Assembly (NCBI GenBank): GCA_032209605.1
Contig: JASFXZ010000003.1
Span: 35,304,762-35,368,761 of the forward strand
Source of the DNA: Mactromeris polynyma
Lineage: Eukaryota; Mollusca; Bivalvia; Venerida; Mactridae
Direction of reading: 5' to 3'
Length of the DNA stretch: 64,000 nt
In this document: in pieces, positions 44,998-57,559 of the stretch
Position numbering within the stretch: position 1 is the first letter of the stretch
Layout: each line of letters starts with the position of its first letter
The notes under the pieces: generated by a model
What the model was told of the DNA's origin: nothing
What the model saw: only the letters and a program-made list of their open reading frames with translations
The model's database searches: none
Made by a program: the position numbers and the translations under genes

Positions 44998-45197
44998 NNN
45001 NNNNNNNNNNNNNNNNNNNNNNNNNNNNNNNNNNNNNNNNNNNNNNNNNNNNNNNNNNNNNNNNNNNNNNNNNNNNNNNNNNNNNNNNNNNNNNNNNNNN
45101 NNNNNNNNNNNNNNNNNNNNNNNNNNNNNNNNNNNNNNNNNNNNNNNNNNNNNNNNNNNNNNNNNNNNNNNNNNNNNNNNNNNNNNNNNNNNNNNNN
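44998..45197. other. Assembly gap, 200 N
   Basis: Exactly 200 Ns, a conventional placeholder of unknown true length. It may hide at least one exon linking the CARF-like and PHD parts of the minus-strand gene. Confidence 0.98.
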
Positions 45198-45597
45198 GAA
45201 GTGTTAGCTTTGGGAGGTGTTGGTTCACAACATGGCTATATCATACAGAAGATTACATAACATAACATAATAAGTAGTTCTTGACAGTCCAGTAATCAAA
45301 ACTAGAATTCTTTTCTCTCACACGCCTGCGTTAAAATTGATAAGGTAAGTTTAAGAACTTTTTCCATAGCATATCTTTAATAAATTTGGATAAAATAAAC
45401 AATTAGCGACAAAACAAAGTTACAGTTTTATTTTTTTAATATTTGTCATTGACGGAGATAAATCAACTTATTTCCCAGCAATAACCATTTTTGTCAATAT
45501 GTAATGATGAAAGCTGAATCAGGTACTGCATTACATATATTCCAAATTTCGTATATATTTTTTAACATGAATTTAAAAAAAATGAAATACATGTATA

Positions 45598-46133
45598 AAA
45601 CTAGAACTGTCACTGTAAGAGACATATGCCCCCAAAGTAATGATAGTGAAGGGGAGCAATAATCTCTCATAGTAAATGTTGATAATAAATAAGAATTATA
45701 TAATAGGGCAATATAGACGGAACCAGTTTGATAAAAATGCCACCAACATTGAAGAAGTATATTAGGAACATAAAAATAACAATTAATAGTACTCATGCAT
45801 GGATCCAGAGAGAGGGGGTCTAGACCCCCCTCCCTTGAATTTGGGCAAAAATGTGGTCATTTTATATAAAAAGGGCCAAAATTGACTTCATGAAAAATTT
45901 TAACTAAAATTTATAAGGGGTCATAACTCCTTACAAAATCATCCTAGAGTTATGCCCCCTCATCTAGTTAATGTTAACTTATGACAGTTAATAAGTGTGT
46001 CAAGTATCATTGCAATAGCATTGACATTAAACAAAAAAGTGCACTTGAAAAACTTAAACCTTAGCCTGGACAAACAGACTGACGGACTGACGGACGGTTC
46101 AATTTTAAAATGCCACCCTTTGGGGGCATAAAA
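45598..46133. repeat. Interspersed element bounded by GCCCCCAAAG / CTTTGGGGGCAT
   Basis: Starts AACTAGAACTGTCACTGTAA, then ATATGCCCCCAAAG; ends CCCTTTGGGGGCATAAAA after a GACTGACGGACTGACGGAC run. The inner GGGGGTCTAGACCCCCC palindrome is near 45817. Same architecture as 6118-7430. Confidence 0.6.
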
Positions 46134-46653
46134 ATATATAAAGACTGAATATTTTCTTTAGTTGTTGAATGTATTTACACTGTTTACTTTCTTTTGCTGT
46201 TACTTTCTTTTGCTGTTAAGTGTATATTTTGAAATTCTAAGGGACAATTTTCTGATGTCATTATTATTCTTATGGTCCAGGTTTATCATTGACCTTTAAG
46301 GTAAAAATTGCAAACAATATAATTTCAAAAGATTCAAAGCCGATAACCACCCACAACACAATCCAGAAACCAGGTTGATTTGTATGTCAGTCAAACAATC
46401 TCCTTCAACAACAAATATGCTCTTAGCTATTGAGCATGTTTCAGCATGGTATCTCATACATAACAAAAGCTTCTGAGCGGAATCGGATTTTCGATATTTA
46501 GTATCAGTGACCTTGGCCTTATCAGCCCAATTTTTAATCCTAAGCAGCTAGTTCACACAAGCTACCTAAACAGCAAATTTCCGCACCTATAACTCCCAAC
46601 TAAACTATAAGGGTAAAATGATATCAGTATTTTTAATAATCTTAGATACATAC

Positions 46654-49600
46654 TTCTCCTGTAGGGTGGCCTTTATGCTCATCTAACTCTGGAAGCTTCA
46701 AGAAAAAATTTCTGAGTCCCTGTCCTTCCAAAAAAAGCCTTTTTACTTCTTTGACAGCTGCTTTTCTGCCACGCTGTGTGTTTGTTACCTGGGTAATATA
46801 CTTTACTATTAACATAGGAACTGAAATAATCTAACATGAATCATTTAAACTGAACACTACTTATATAGAAAGCATATAGCACCTCCAATCAAGTTTATTT
46901 TAATTGTATTATAATCATGAAAATTACAAATGTGTCCATAGGACTGTAGTTGTGACAATTACCTAGGGTCCTGAGTCTTGTGTATGAACACCATCTCGAT
47001 CACACAACAAATGACATAGTTATTATAGTTATCAAATAAAGTTTGCTTTTTGCAAAGCTTATACTGTACTATCTGGTGACAGGTTCAGCAAAAGGCAGGG
47101 TTCCTATTGTTTGTTAAACTCTGACACGCCCAGCGATTCTTTTAAAAAAGTATACTTCCTTTTCTGTAAGCAGGACACTTTTGCACTAAGCATTTAATTG
47201 GTCAATTAGGCCAAACCTATTTAAATATTGTCAGAGTTTAAGTCAGATACAGTACAAGTTTTTGATCAAAAGTCTCCTCTAACAAGGGTCCTAGAACGTT
47301 TTTGGGGAATGAAAACCAAATTATCCTCGGCTTTGCCTCAGACAATTTGTTTTTAATTCCCCCAAAACTAAACTTTAGCTTTGTTAGAGGACACTTTTGA
47401 TAAAAAACAAGTACTGTATCTATTACATATATATCACAGATATATCTTTCTTTACTACAAATACCCTACATTTACAGTAAAATTAAAGTTAAACCTGCAC
47501 ATCAGGATATAGTAACACTTCTTTGATATGAATTTGAGCAGGGCAGTCAATCTTCTTTGTAGTCTGTACTCCTTCTCTTATGTCCTGCTTACACCAATTA
47601 TGTTCCATTTTTCTGTCTTCCTTTTCCTTAAATGAAACGACAAGGAATTGTAATAGAAATAGTGCTAAACAATTGAGCATTAAATGATGTCATTTATTAG
47701 ATATATTGATGTCATTTGCTGTTAAACTAAAAAAAAAATCATACTTGTTATACTAGCCCATGTACAAGCGAAGTCATGTAATAAATAATTTATATATACG
47801 TGTATATAAAATTATTTATGGTGTACTCACCTGCAAACGCTTTCTCTTAACAGATGCGTGCTTATCTGTGCCATGATGGCAAGAATACTTTTTAATCCCA
47901 AGAGGAATGTATGGCACATCCTTGTCAATCCATTTGACATACTTTCTAGCTGACTCTGATCGTTGAATAACTAAGAAAGAAAAATAAGATCATATCAATT
48001 TGAATATCAAAGCATTAATTTTTTTATTATTATAAATTTATTCCTGCGGCGCTGAAAATTATTTACTGAAAAAGCAGGTACCATATAGAAAGAGTGGTGC
48101 CATTTCAGATACCATATAGAAAGAGTGATCCACTTTCAGATACCATATAGACAGTCGAGTAATGCACTTTCAGATACCATATAGAAAGGGTGATCCACTT
48201 TCAGATACCATATAGACAGAGTGATGCACTTTCAGATAACATATAGACAGAGTGATCCACTTTCAGATACCATATAGACAGAGTGACCCACTTTCAGATA
48301 CCATATAGACAGAGTGATCCACTTTTAGATACCATATAGACAAAGTGATCCACTTTCAGATAACATATAGACAGAGTGACCCACTTTCAGATAACATATA
48401 GACAGAGTGATCTACTTTCAGATATCATATAGACAGAGTGATCCACTTTCAGATATCATATAGGCAGAGTGATCCACTTTCAGATACCATATAGACAGAG
48501 TGATGCACTTTCAGATAACATATAGACAGAGTGATCCACTTTCAGATACCATATAGACAGAGCGATCCACTTTCAGATAACATATAGACAGAGTGATCCA
48601 CTTTCAGATACCATGTAGACAGAGTGATCCACTTTCAGATACCATATAGACAGAGTGATCCACTTTCAGATACCATATAGACAGAGTGATCCACTTTTAG
48701 AATCAACTTATTAAAATTGTTAACCAGCATTCATCATTTTATGATTTAATGATTGAACAAACCAGTGTATTTATTGTTTTTCCTTTTACATGCATATTAT
48801 AACTGTATTATATGACAGTTAATGCGGGTAAATAGCAGTGATTGCGACCGAGATTTGCCTGCATATTACCGACTCATATGAGCTATAATTAAATGTATAT
48901 TACACACTAACCGTATGATTAAATATTTAAGTTGCATTGAATTGTAAATAAAGAAAGACATACTTTAATATCTTTCAGGAGTATATGGAGTTTTTCCCCA
49001 ATGGAGATAAAGCATTAAAGATGAAGATCAAGGAATGGGATGAAAAGAAGAAAAAAACACCCGAGCCTATTGCATCAACATCAGGTAATACAAACTAATG
49101 TCTAATTCTTTGTTGAGGATACATAGAATTAGTATATCCAGTATTGGGATTGTGTGTTTAGTTGTTTACCTTACAGTATTTTATGATGTAAAGGGTTAAT
49201 AAGTTTAGTAATTCATTGAGTGACAAATGTCTATAACTGAAGCTAATACAAACTATGTTGATCTAGCATATTGTTCACTATATTTGTACAATTACAGGCA
49301 ATACGACTATGACAGATGACGTTGAGATGGATGACAGTACCTTATTATCTGCCGTCCAGAATATTGAGGCCAAGCTTGTGAGGAAGACTATTCCAATTGA
49401 GGCCAAGCTTGTGAGGAAGACTATTCCAATGATTGCTACGCCAGAGTCGGGCACCTCCAAGGGTGAGTCATTGATAGTTTTAGGTCATACATGCATATAT
49501 ATTGCTAATAGTTAAAAATTGCCACTTGATTTTATTCTTAAATCATAACATATGCCTAACTTAAATGGCAAGTTCTGTGAATATCCAGTATTTCTATAAG

Positions 49601-52600
49601 ATGTTTGATGTTTTAAGAAGCAAAATGTTTGTTTATGTTTATAACAATGTATAATATAAGCATATGCTAATGTTGCACTTTTTCAACAGGACTGTGTTGG
49701 CTGTGATTGGTAAGAATTTATTTGTTGTGGCTTTGGCTTAGTTCACCTGTAGTGGGGATAGCCGTATGTCTGTATTTAAAGGGTTGGAATTTATCCAAAT
49801 GGTATTCAATATCATAACGGTTTTATAAATGGTATATTTATATGCTATCAAAGTATGTCCACAGATACGGCTATGCCCAGGCTATTGTATAATATGCTAC
49901 ATTCTTGTCGCCCTGCTATGTACTACATGTTTAGTGTTAGTGGTGTTTTATTTTAGCGGTAGTAAGTTGTACATTGTGGTATACTGTAAATGTAACTGGT
50001 TTCATGTTGGGATTCTATGTATCTTAACCCTTGCTCACCATTCTTTTTGTTTATCCTGCACATAACCATGTTATTGTTTATCCTGCACATAACCATGTTA
50101 GTGCATCTTATATTTGTAAATAAATGTCTCAAGTTCATGCTTTTTATTTTCCTGTAGACAGTTCATCTAACCAACTAGCTTTTTTAGTATTGTACATGGT
50201 AGTTGCTGCATAACACATTACTTTACATCTCTCATTTGTATTTATAGCATATTGCCTGTAGATCTAATTAAGTTCTTACACTGTGGACACATTATAAATA
50301 CAACACTCCCTGCTAGGTATTGAACCCAGACTCCATTTCAAGAAATGAAATGTGTGCTACTTACACTACAAGGAAAAAACATGATTTACATGTGTCATCA
50401 GTTGACTGTCAACGCAATATATTCCTTCAGTTTTGATACCAGAAATTGTTTGTCTATATGTTGTAAAATTACATACATTACATTATTATCTTAATTCCTT
50501 ATAAATGCTCATTACATATGATTATCTGGTGTTAAATGCCTATGTACCCTTAAATATACAGTTGGATACCCACTGCCAGCTGGATGGAAAACTACCATTG
50601 AGCCTGAGGACCACCAGTGGATCTCTAAGGCAATGTTTAGGTGGTCGGCTTCTGGAAAGTTAACTGCTGACCGGGTTGATCTGGACCCTGCCAAGACCAA
50701 TCAACTATGGTTCTATCCACCGCAACCTCTCGTGACTTCTAACCAAATTCCTAAGGTTGAAAGGTACTGACAATAAAGGGTTGTAATTAATCGCGGTATG
50801 GAGTGCATGCCATGAAATTAAAAGTCTTTATACTTAAGTAAATGTCATGTAAATGGTCGGTGTATGTTCAGCATCAACATACTTTGTTTTCATTAACCCT
50901 TTACTCAATAGCAACATTATTATATGCAATTTCAATACAAATGATGAAATAAAATGCTTTAAATAAAAATTTAACAACAAATCAGCATAGACATCTGCCA
51001 GATACATATTAATGTACCTTAAGTAAGATAATCAGTTATTTTAATAATGGTTAGTATTAATTTTGACAGACAGTAACTGAAAGAACATGTGTGTACTCAA
51101 TGTGTTTGATTTACAGATACTTCGGGCACCGGCTTTTTCTGTGGATGCCATACAGACAGTGGAGTGTTCGCTTTCATTGTCCCCATGCAGCATGCTCGAA
51201 GAATCCACTGACATCTGCAGGATTGTATCAGCGTGTTAGACGAGTAATGGACGTAAGCGAATACTACTACCTGGCAACTGAATATTTGCGTTGTGGTCGG
51301 TGTTTGAAGAAGTTGATCGGCTGGAGTGGGATACTGCTCGACCAACTAGACGTCGGACACAGAAACCTGTTTCCAGCCCTTCTGACTTATAAGTAAGTGC
51401 CGATAATAATTTCCTTACGCATCAACTTGGTATACTGCATGTATCAATGTTTGATTACCCATTCTCTATAAATGTGTACTATCATCACATCTCACACTCA
51501 TTCTCATTCAATGTGAAGTATTGATTTCCCTGTGTCCATTTTGTGCTAACTCATTCACATATTCATGTATCAACATCCCATTCATCCATCGTAATTTCAG
51601 ATATGCTTGTGACATTCGCGTAATCACCCTGATGCGCCAACGGGGTCTTGGGAACAGTTCCTCTCAGCTAAGGTCCAAGTTACATGAGGGGCACAGTGAG
51701 ACATGGCTACGCAAGTCGTCTCAGTACCTCGCTGACTGCATGGTCAAACTTGGGGGGGGATATTTTTTTTAAGAAGGGAGGGGGGGGGGGGGTAAACATA
51801 TGGGTGAGATCTTCAGGAACAGTAACAATACATGAGCTAGCCCTACTACGTGTGTGTGTGTTGTTCGTACATTGTCAGAAAAGACTTGAAAAAGATGGCA
51901 TTTATTAAAAATATGATTATATGCTAGTAACTTGGGGGATACGGGGGTATGCTCCACCGGGATTTTTTTTTAATAAATGGATCCATCTGGTGCAATCTGG
52001 GCTTTCTGAGCTACCTTATTTGGTATTAAAACAGGACATGTTTTATTACAAATCAAGTCAGTTATAGTACTTATTATATGAATTGTTACACTTATCCTTG
52101 CACAAGTATCTCGGAATTTCTAAGCCTGAGAACTTTTATGGGGATGGGTTGGCAAGGGCTATTTAACAAGACATAATTATAGCTACATAGAAGCTTGTGC
52201 AATCTTTATCTGAGCAGCATATCAGACATGTATATGTCTAGTTCTTATAATAATAATAGTTATTTTGCGAGCGAAGCGAGCTCGAAAAAATTACATATTT
52301 ATTGTTTTTATTTTACCTTTGCGGGTATTTCTTTGCTACCAGACTGTTTTATGCCAAAAAGAATGCATGTGGTCTGGATTATTGGGGAGGCCAAACTATA
52401 TGTTGCCCCCCCCCCTGTCCTGACATTGGGGGGGGGGGCTGGCCCCCCCCCCCCCCCCCCCCCCCCCCCTTCTCCTACGCCCGTGACACTATACAACAAA
52501 CTGGCATTCGAGTTAGCATTTTTTAGATGGTACAAGCTGGATATTAATAATAATAACGACTTTATTCAGAGTGGACGAAATGTTTGGTGCTAGACCAATT

Positions 52601-52823
52601 TTCAACAAGGAACATAGGCATGAAATATAAATAAATAAGTATTATACAGTACAGTACCCGTGTGCCCAAAGCCTTTCGAGCTGGACATAACGTTGAAACT
52701 CAACGTGTGTTGTTCTTCATGATCATGTATAGCTATTTCACACTCTTCAATCGTTTCTTTTAATTGAAATCCGTCAACGTTGTTGGAATCCATCTTTTTG
52801 ACTATATATGTTCTCAGGTCCAT
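46654..52823 (-). CDS. CARF-like (ALS2CR8-type) DNA-binding protein, N-terminal 191 aa, 4 exons
   Basis: Exons in gene order: 52823-52658, 47970-47831, 47626-47495 and 46788-46654; phases 1, 0, 0, 0 match exactly. The start could be the ATG at 52823 or 52793. Visible blocks: SFNVMSSSKGFGHT (N-terminal), YIPLGIKKYSCHHGTDKHAS, KKIDCPAQIHIKEVLLYPDV, QRGRKAAVKEVKRLFLEG and LPELDEHKGHPTGE. This order (Cys/His pair, basic run, CPA motif, GHPTG) is what I know of the CARF/ALS2CR8 family, calcium-responsive transcription factors that are expanded in molluscs. The family continues past GHPTGE, and that part is missing here, perhaps in the N gap. The next exon downstream on this strand is probably the repeat/PHD exon at 40463. 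The long first intron holds a satellite array and an opposite-strand gene fragment. The exon 3 donor (GTTTAA) is weak. Confidence 0.72.
48065..48705 (-). repeat. 31-bp satellite array, inverted relative to 28438-30385, about 20 copies
   Basis: The plus-strand unit is GATCCACTTTCAGATACCAT plus ATAGACAGAGT. Its reverse complement shares the 23-base core GAAAGTGGATCACTCTGTCT-ATA with the first array. It lies in the first intron of the CARF-like gene. Confidence 0.95.
48979..51772 (+). pseudogene. DUF6729-type gene fragment, 5 exons, truncated
   Basis: Exons 48979-49084, 49298-49462, 50562-50763, 51117-51392 and 51601 to about 51755 chain in phase. Exon 2 contains a perfect 33-bp in-frame duplication (ATTGAGGCCAAGCTTGTGAG...; residues EAKLVRKTIP twice). 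Exon 3 encodes VGYPLPAGWKTTIEPEDHQW. Exon 4 has LFLWMPYRQWSVRFHCPHAA, a C-x2-C pair (YLRCGRCLKK) and DQLDVGHRNLFPALLTY. Exon 5 has YACDIRVITLMRQRGLGNSS. From memory this fits the DUF6729 family, multicopy in aquatic animals and of unknown function. The frame then runs into a G-rich low-complexity tract and stops at 51770-51772, so the rest is lost. No start exon was found. It lies wholly inside the first intron of the opposite-strand CARF-like gene. Confidence 0.7.
50295..50378 (-). repeat. tRNA-like SINE head
   Basis: On the minus strand GTAGTGTAAGTAGCACA (A-box-like) and GGGTTCAATACC (B-box-like) are spaced as in SINE heads. It lies in an intron of the DUF6729-type fragment. Confidence 0.45.
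51752..51796. repeat. G-rich low-complexity tract
   Basis: Runs of G (up to about 16) separated by a T tract. It abuts and truncates the last exon of the DUF6729-type fragment. Confidence 0.9.
52263..52285. repeat. GCGAGCGAAGCGAGC palindromic motif
   Basis: TTTTGCGAGCGAAGCGAGC is a short motif often found at ends of interspersed repeats. Nothing more can be supported. Confidence 0.35.
52405..52470. repeat. Poly-C / poly-G / poly-C tract
   Basis: C8-9, then G10, then about 28 Cs. The G run can pair with the C runs, and the tract is also prone to assembly error. Open frames rich in proline or glycine across it are artefacts of composition. Confidence 0.95.
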
Positions 52824-53116
52824 CAGACTCAGTTACTTGACCATCTCTGTTCTCATTCCGTTCTCGTTCTCATTTAGGCCTACTTTCGATTTCTAACTTT
52901 TGGATCACCGTAAAGTGGCTACTTTTACGACGTTGTCTTGTTTTCGGCTGATCCAAAAACTGTTACCAATCGGCGATCCACTTTCCGATACCATATAGCC
53001 GCATCGTCGACAAATGGCTGCATATTTTGGCGAAAAGTGCGTCAAAGGATGATTGTGTTATTATTAATTAACTCGTAAGTGTTGTGAGTTTAATAATGTC
53101 GTTTCATAGATGAATC
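52824..53116. promoter_or_regulatory. Divergent promoter region between CARF-like and CARD genes
   Basis: The 293 bp between the two start codons must hold both 5' UTRs and promoters if neither gene has an upstream noncoding exon. It contains repeated GGATCA/TGATCC words and a single satellite-like motif (GATCCACTTTCCGATACCAT, then ATAG) at 52975-52998. No TATA box is obvious. Confidence 0.5.
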
Positions 53117-53405
53117 ATGGAAGTCAAGTTCAAGGAGCTGTTAGGTGTGCATAGATCTAAATTTATTGCGGTAGTAGACGCTGATAGACTGTTGCCAATT
53201 TTAGAAAGTGCTGACACACTGACCCATTCCGACGTCGATGAGATCAATAAACAAACGTCGAACAAAGACAAAATTGATAAAATTTTAGACATTCTTAAGG
53301 CTAAAGACAATTTTGCCTTCAAAAGTCTATGTTATGCACTGGAATCGACTTATCCTCACTTGTTGACTGTGATGTTCCTTGGGAACAGCCAGAGACTAGG
53401 AACAG
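53117..53405 (+). CDS. CARD-domain protein, first coding exon
   Basis: The ATG at 53117 opens a frame for a six-helix death-fold CARD: FIAVVDADRLLPILES, HSDVDEINKQTSNKDKIDKI, LDILKAKDNFAFKSLCYALE and TYPHLLTVMFLG. CARDs mediate homotypic assembly in caspase activation and innate immune signalling; bivalves have many CARD genes. The exon probably ends at the donor after 53405 (phase 1). Unspliced, the frame gives 107 residues and stops at 53440. A possible next exon is 54463-54682. The partner domain, if any, was not found, so it may be a CARD-only protein or one with distant exons outside the window. Confidence 0.75.
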
Positions 53406-54462
53406 GTTTGTCATTTGTTTACAAACAAGTACTGAAGTAGTCGCATACTGTATGACAATTTGTTACTGTATGATGACTAACTATAACACTGTTGTGATGT
53501 TGTTGTTAACATTTGGTGTGGATGAGACTGTCAACCAGTTAGCTCAGGTTGTGTGTTCAAGACACATATCAAGGCACTTTTCCCCCTTTAATTAACTACA
53601 ATACCATGAATACTCGTAAGGTATTGGCTGTGGTGAAACATAACTTTTTTGATCAGTGTCATGAAGCGCTTGATTCCATGATCGGAAGAGTCTATATAGC
53701 CCCATGTTTTATACGCTTTTCAGACTGGTATCCGGATTTTAGCGCTTCCAGTTATCAGTTTGACAAGAAATTTCAGCGAACCAGTTGGGAATTAACAAAA
53801 AATATCCCATAACAAAATTTACGATGTTTACTTTGAAAATAGGGAGATCGCAGCTCCCGCAGAAATTGGGAGTCTTCACATACATGTATGATAATGGCTC
53901 AATATGGCTGTGACTTGATAAATAAAAAACTGTTGATAGTATAAAATTATAATACTGTAGGTTTGGGCTAGTAAAATAAGCCCTCTGCCAGTCTGGCTAA
54001 TGGTTGTACCAAGTAGCTATGTACAACTACTTGCAAGTTCTTATTTTTAATGTGAATTATTTGAATGGATCCAGTCCAACTGCACATAAGTTATTAACTG
54101 ATTTAGACCCATCATAAAACCATTTATAAACCAGATCTACACGTAACAACTTACTTGCCATTATAATTGAATTGTTTTCCAAGAGCACTCGAGTATGTTT
54201 GAAATCTGGATATTGTTACAAATATGTCTTAACATCTACTGGAAGCAGGATCAGTCTGTAGTATTTTGTTTCAATATTTTTTGTTGCCCAGAATACTCAG
54301 TAATTCATTATATTGTATATAGAACATGAGGAAGTGCGGTTGGTGTTTTACCCTATCTCAGGACACAGTCTTGCCCTATAACTCTCTTTAAATTATTTGA
54401 TATATATTTTCTCCTAATCTGCATGTTTATCCTCCTCTTACAACATTTTTGTTATTTTCAGT

Positions 54463-54682
54463 CAGAAAACAAGAAACAGTGACCAGTTTTATCACAAAGC
54501 AAATGATGCCATGTGAATTGTGGTTACTATACTATCCCCTCACAATGCTATTTTCTTTAAGTGGGCCTTTCCACCTTTCCCCTATAGCAATAAAAACAAC
54601 AACACTAGTGTGGTTCCATATCAAAAGCTTTGACGGTTGCCTGCTTAGAACAGCTGTCTGTGTACTGGCCATTTTCATTTAG
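54463..54682 (+). CDS. Possible second exon of the CARD gene
   Basis: An acceptor (TTATTTTCAG, ending 54462) precedes a frame in the right phase, VRKQETVTSFITKQ onward, that runs to a stop at 54682. The sequence beyond the first residues is hydrophobic and resembles nothing I know. Support is the splice site and phase only. Confidence 0.25.
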
Positions 54683-57559
54683 TATTGCTGAAGGTTTTAA
54701 CTTCTGAATTAAATTTTAAGCAGGCTTCAATAATGTGTCTACTCACAAGGATTTGAAGAATTGTGTCCATAATGGAAATCGGTCAACACAATGTTGCTCC
54801 ATGCTCGTTAAACAAAATATTTGCATTTACAAAAAGTTAAATTTGAGACTGAGTAATTAATGTTATCAACTTTATCTGCCAATGCGTGTATCAAACTTCA
54901 ATGCTGATTTTTCTAGTTTGAATTTAATCATTGCATTATTTTGCTTTCTACACAGTTAATACTTAAAAATTCACCCTTACATTTTTAAAAGCCGTATTCA
55001 GAGATCATTTGAATGAATTTAGTGGTAAGTGGTTAAATATGTCAAGATACAAAAAATAATGCTGCTAGCAAGAATAATAAATATTTGTTACCTCCCCTTC
55101 CGCTATTTTCTAGTAGCATAAATAAATGATTTATGTTGAAATATTTTCATTGCCTAACAATACTACCCTTTAAATGATGCAAGAAGGTAATCAACTGAAT
55201 CATGTGATCCAAAAGATGAGGCTATAATATTTCATTATTGTTATATTTGATGACATTACAGTTTATAACCAATTTTTGACATAAATCATTACCATATATA
55301 TCGCTCTCATGATGTATTTACTAAAAAAGAACAATTCCCATAATAAACAATTATAATCATGTTATGGCTCTTTCACTTCTGCTGTAATTAACTCTTTTTT
55401 CAATTAAACTTGGCGCTAATTACTCGAGAGTAAATGGTCCTGTTTTCAGAATGCTTATCATGCGTCAGACTTGAACTTTTCAATTACACTCAAAAATCAA
55501 TGCATCATGAGTTCATTTCAAACATGTCTTGTCCAAACTTATTCATTTGACATTATGCATAATTAGAAATAAGGACTATCCTCTCTAATAAAGTTTATCT
55601 CTGTCTAAATGTTCGAACTTAACTTAAAAAGTTGCATTATCACAGTTGTCAATAAGAACTGGGCTCTAGCTGAAAGTGAAACTGCCATTTCAAATGGCAT
55701 TTGGGCCTGTTCAAATTGCAAAGGCTGCATTTTTTTATCCCCGGACCTCTCTAGCTGGCCAGTTACTTTTATATTTTGGCCAGTTCAATCAAAACTTATA
55801 AACAACACTGCATTAAGAGAGGGTGTGAAACTGGTTCCTGAAGTGTTTTTAGTGATATTCAGATGTGTTTGTTACATAATACCGATAAATATTCTCACTG
55901 ATCGTCAATAAAATGCTTGATTATTTAAGTAATTACGAATTACTACTGTCCAGTTAATTTCATATTATGTTAATTGCTGTTATTGTATCTTTCTTTTTGT
56001 GAATTTGATTTGGTGCATATATGTGTATAATTATGTGAAGTATATACTGCAAGATAGAAAAGTATTGAAATTAACTAGTCTTGGAAGTCATTTACTGTTA
56101 GTTAGAATCCATGCATCAGGTATTTCAAATGAATTATTTCTGTATTAACTATGATTGTCCTAAAAAATCAATACGCTTGTTGAAAAGGTTGATGAGTGCA
56201 CAAATTTTAATGTTCAAAATAAATAAACTGTATGTACAGCGAACAGAATTTACTAACATAAATTAATTATACATTGAAATTGCCATTGTCTTGACTTACA
56301 GTATTATAAAGTCTGGTGTTAGATATTTGTAGAACTACTCTGTGTGTTGACTGACTGAAAATTAATGTCTTTATTTGATTGAGGGTAATATTAGCCATCT
56401 CTGTGCAGTTCATTATTTGTTGACTTAAGATTTATTCCTCATTACTGTGAAATTAGTTTGTTTGCTCTGTGTTTTGTAAACACATTTGTTTTATGTTTAT
56501 GAATACACTCCATGAAAACATTATTGTGCTTTCTTATCTGAAGTACTGCTTGAAAGCACTTTCTTTTAAAATGGGAATTAGTGCAGTAAATGACTTGTTT
56601 TAACACTGTGTCATTAGTTTTCATGGGCTTATACCTCATAATCGTGAACCTTTCCTGATTTTCTGTGATAAGACTAATAAACTGGGAAAGATAAGGTGAA
56701 AACTGCATGTGGAAGACTTGTGACTTTTTTAAATCTGATAAGATAAAATCCTGGAACATGAATTTGCTATTACTTTTGCTTAGATAATCGTCTGCACAGA
56801 CTGCTGCTTTTTTATTTCCCCCCTTCAATGGTGACTCACTAGACTCCCCCATTTCTCACACAGAAGCTAGCATACGGTAAAATTTGTTCAAGCTGTTGTC
56901 CTTGATCGATTGAAGATAAACCGTATCTAATGGGATATCCCTGACATGGTAATTGTTATAATGACATGGAAATAAACCTGTCTTTGTTCTCATTCAAAGT
57001 TCTCTCTGAAAAAGTTACCTTTAATACATACATAACTTATATCTGATTATATTGTATGAGGTGATATCAATGGATCCTTTTGTTTAGAACTTGTGCTTTG
57101 ATACTGCTGAAATAATGCATCATTTGTTGAATAAAATGACATAAAACTGTAATTGCTATGACATTTATCTCTGTCTGTGTGCTTTTCCTTGTTTTCATTG
57201 AATGAAATATAACTTGTGCACATCCATTTTTTCGTTTATATTATCACAGTATGCATGTTGGCTAGTAGCCATGCGGTGTGTTGAAATTTTAGGTTCAGTT
57301 AATGAATACTTGGATATAAATGTACTCCCATTTTGTTTACCTAAGGATGTTGATAAATATCAGATACTAAGTATTTTTAGGTCCATGTTTCAGTGAACTA
57401 TTTATCTGAGCTTTAAATTAAACTTCTGATCTCAACTTCCACTATTTGTATCACTCGCAATACAAGATGGTCACTCTCACTCCCGGTCATGCCACTTGAC
57501 CAACACCCAACAAATTTTAGTGAATGAGAAGGAATAAGTAGCTACAGGGAACGCCGCAT
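54683..57559. other. No convincing gene
   Basis: AT-rich sequence. A 136-residue minus-strand frame at 56442-56852 (MGESSESPLKGGNKKAAV at its start) is followed closely by AATAAA on that strand, but has no recognised domain and could be chance. Confidence 0.4.

Noticed and set aside
44938..45260. Open frames across the N gap
   Set aside because: They consist of unknown bases and have no evidential value.
52195..52593. Proline-rich or glycine-rich proteins across the C/G homopolymers
   Set aside because: The composition comes from homopolymers; there are no splice signals or family features.
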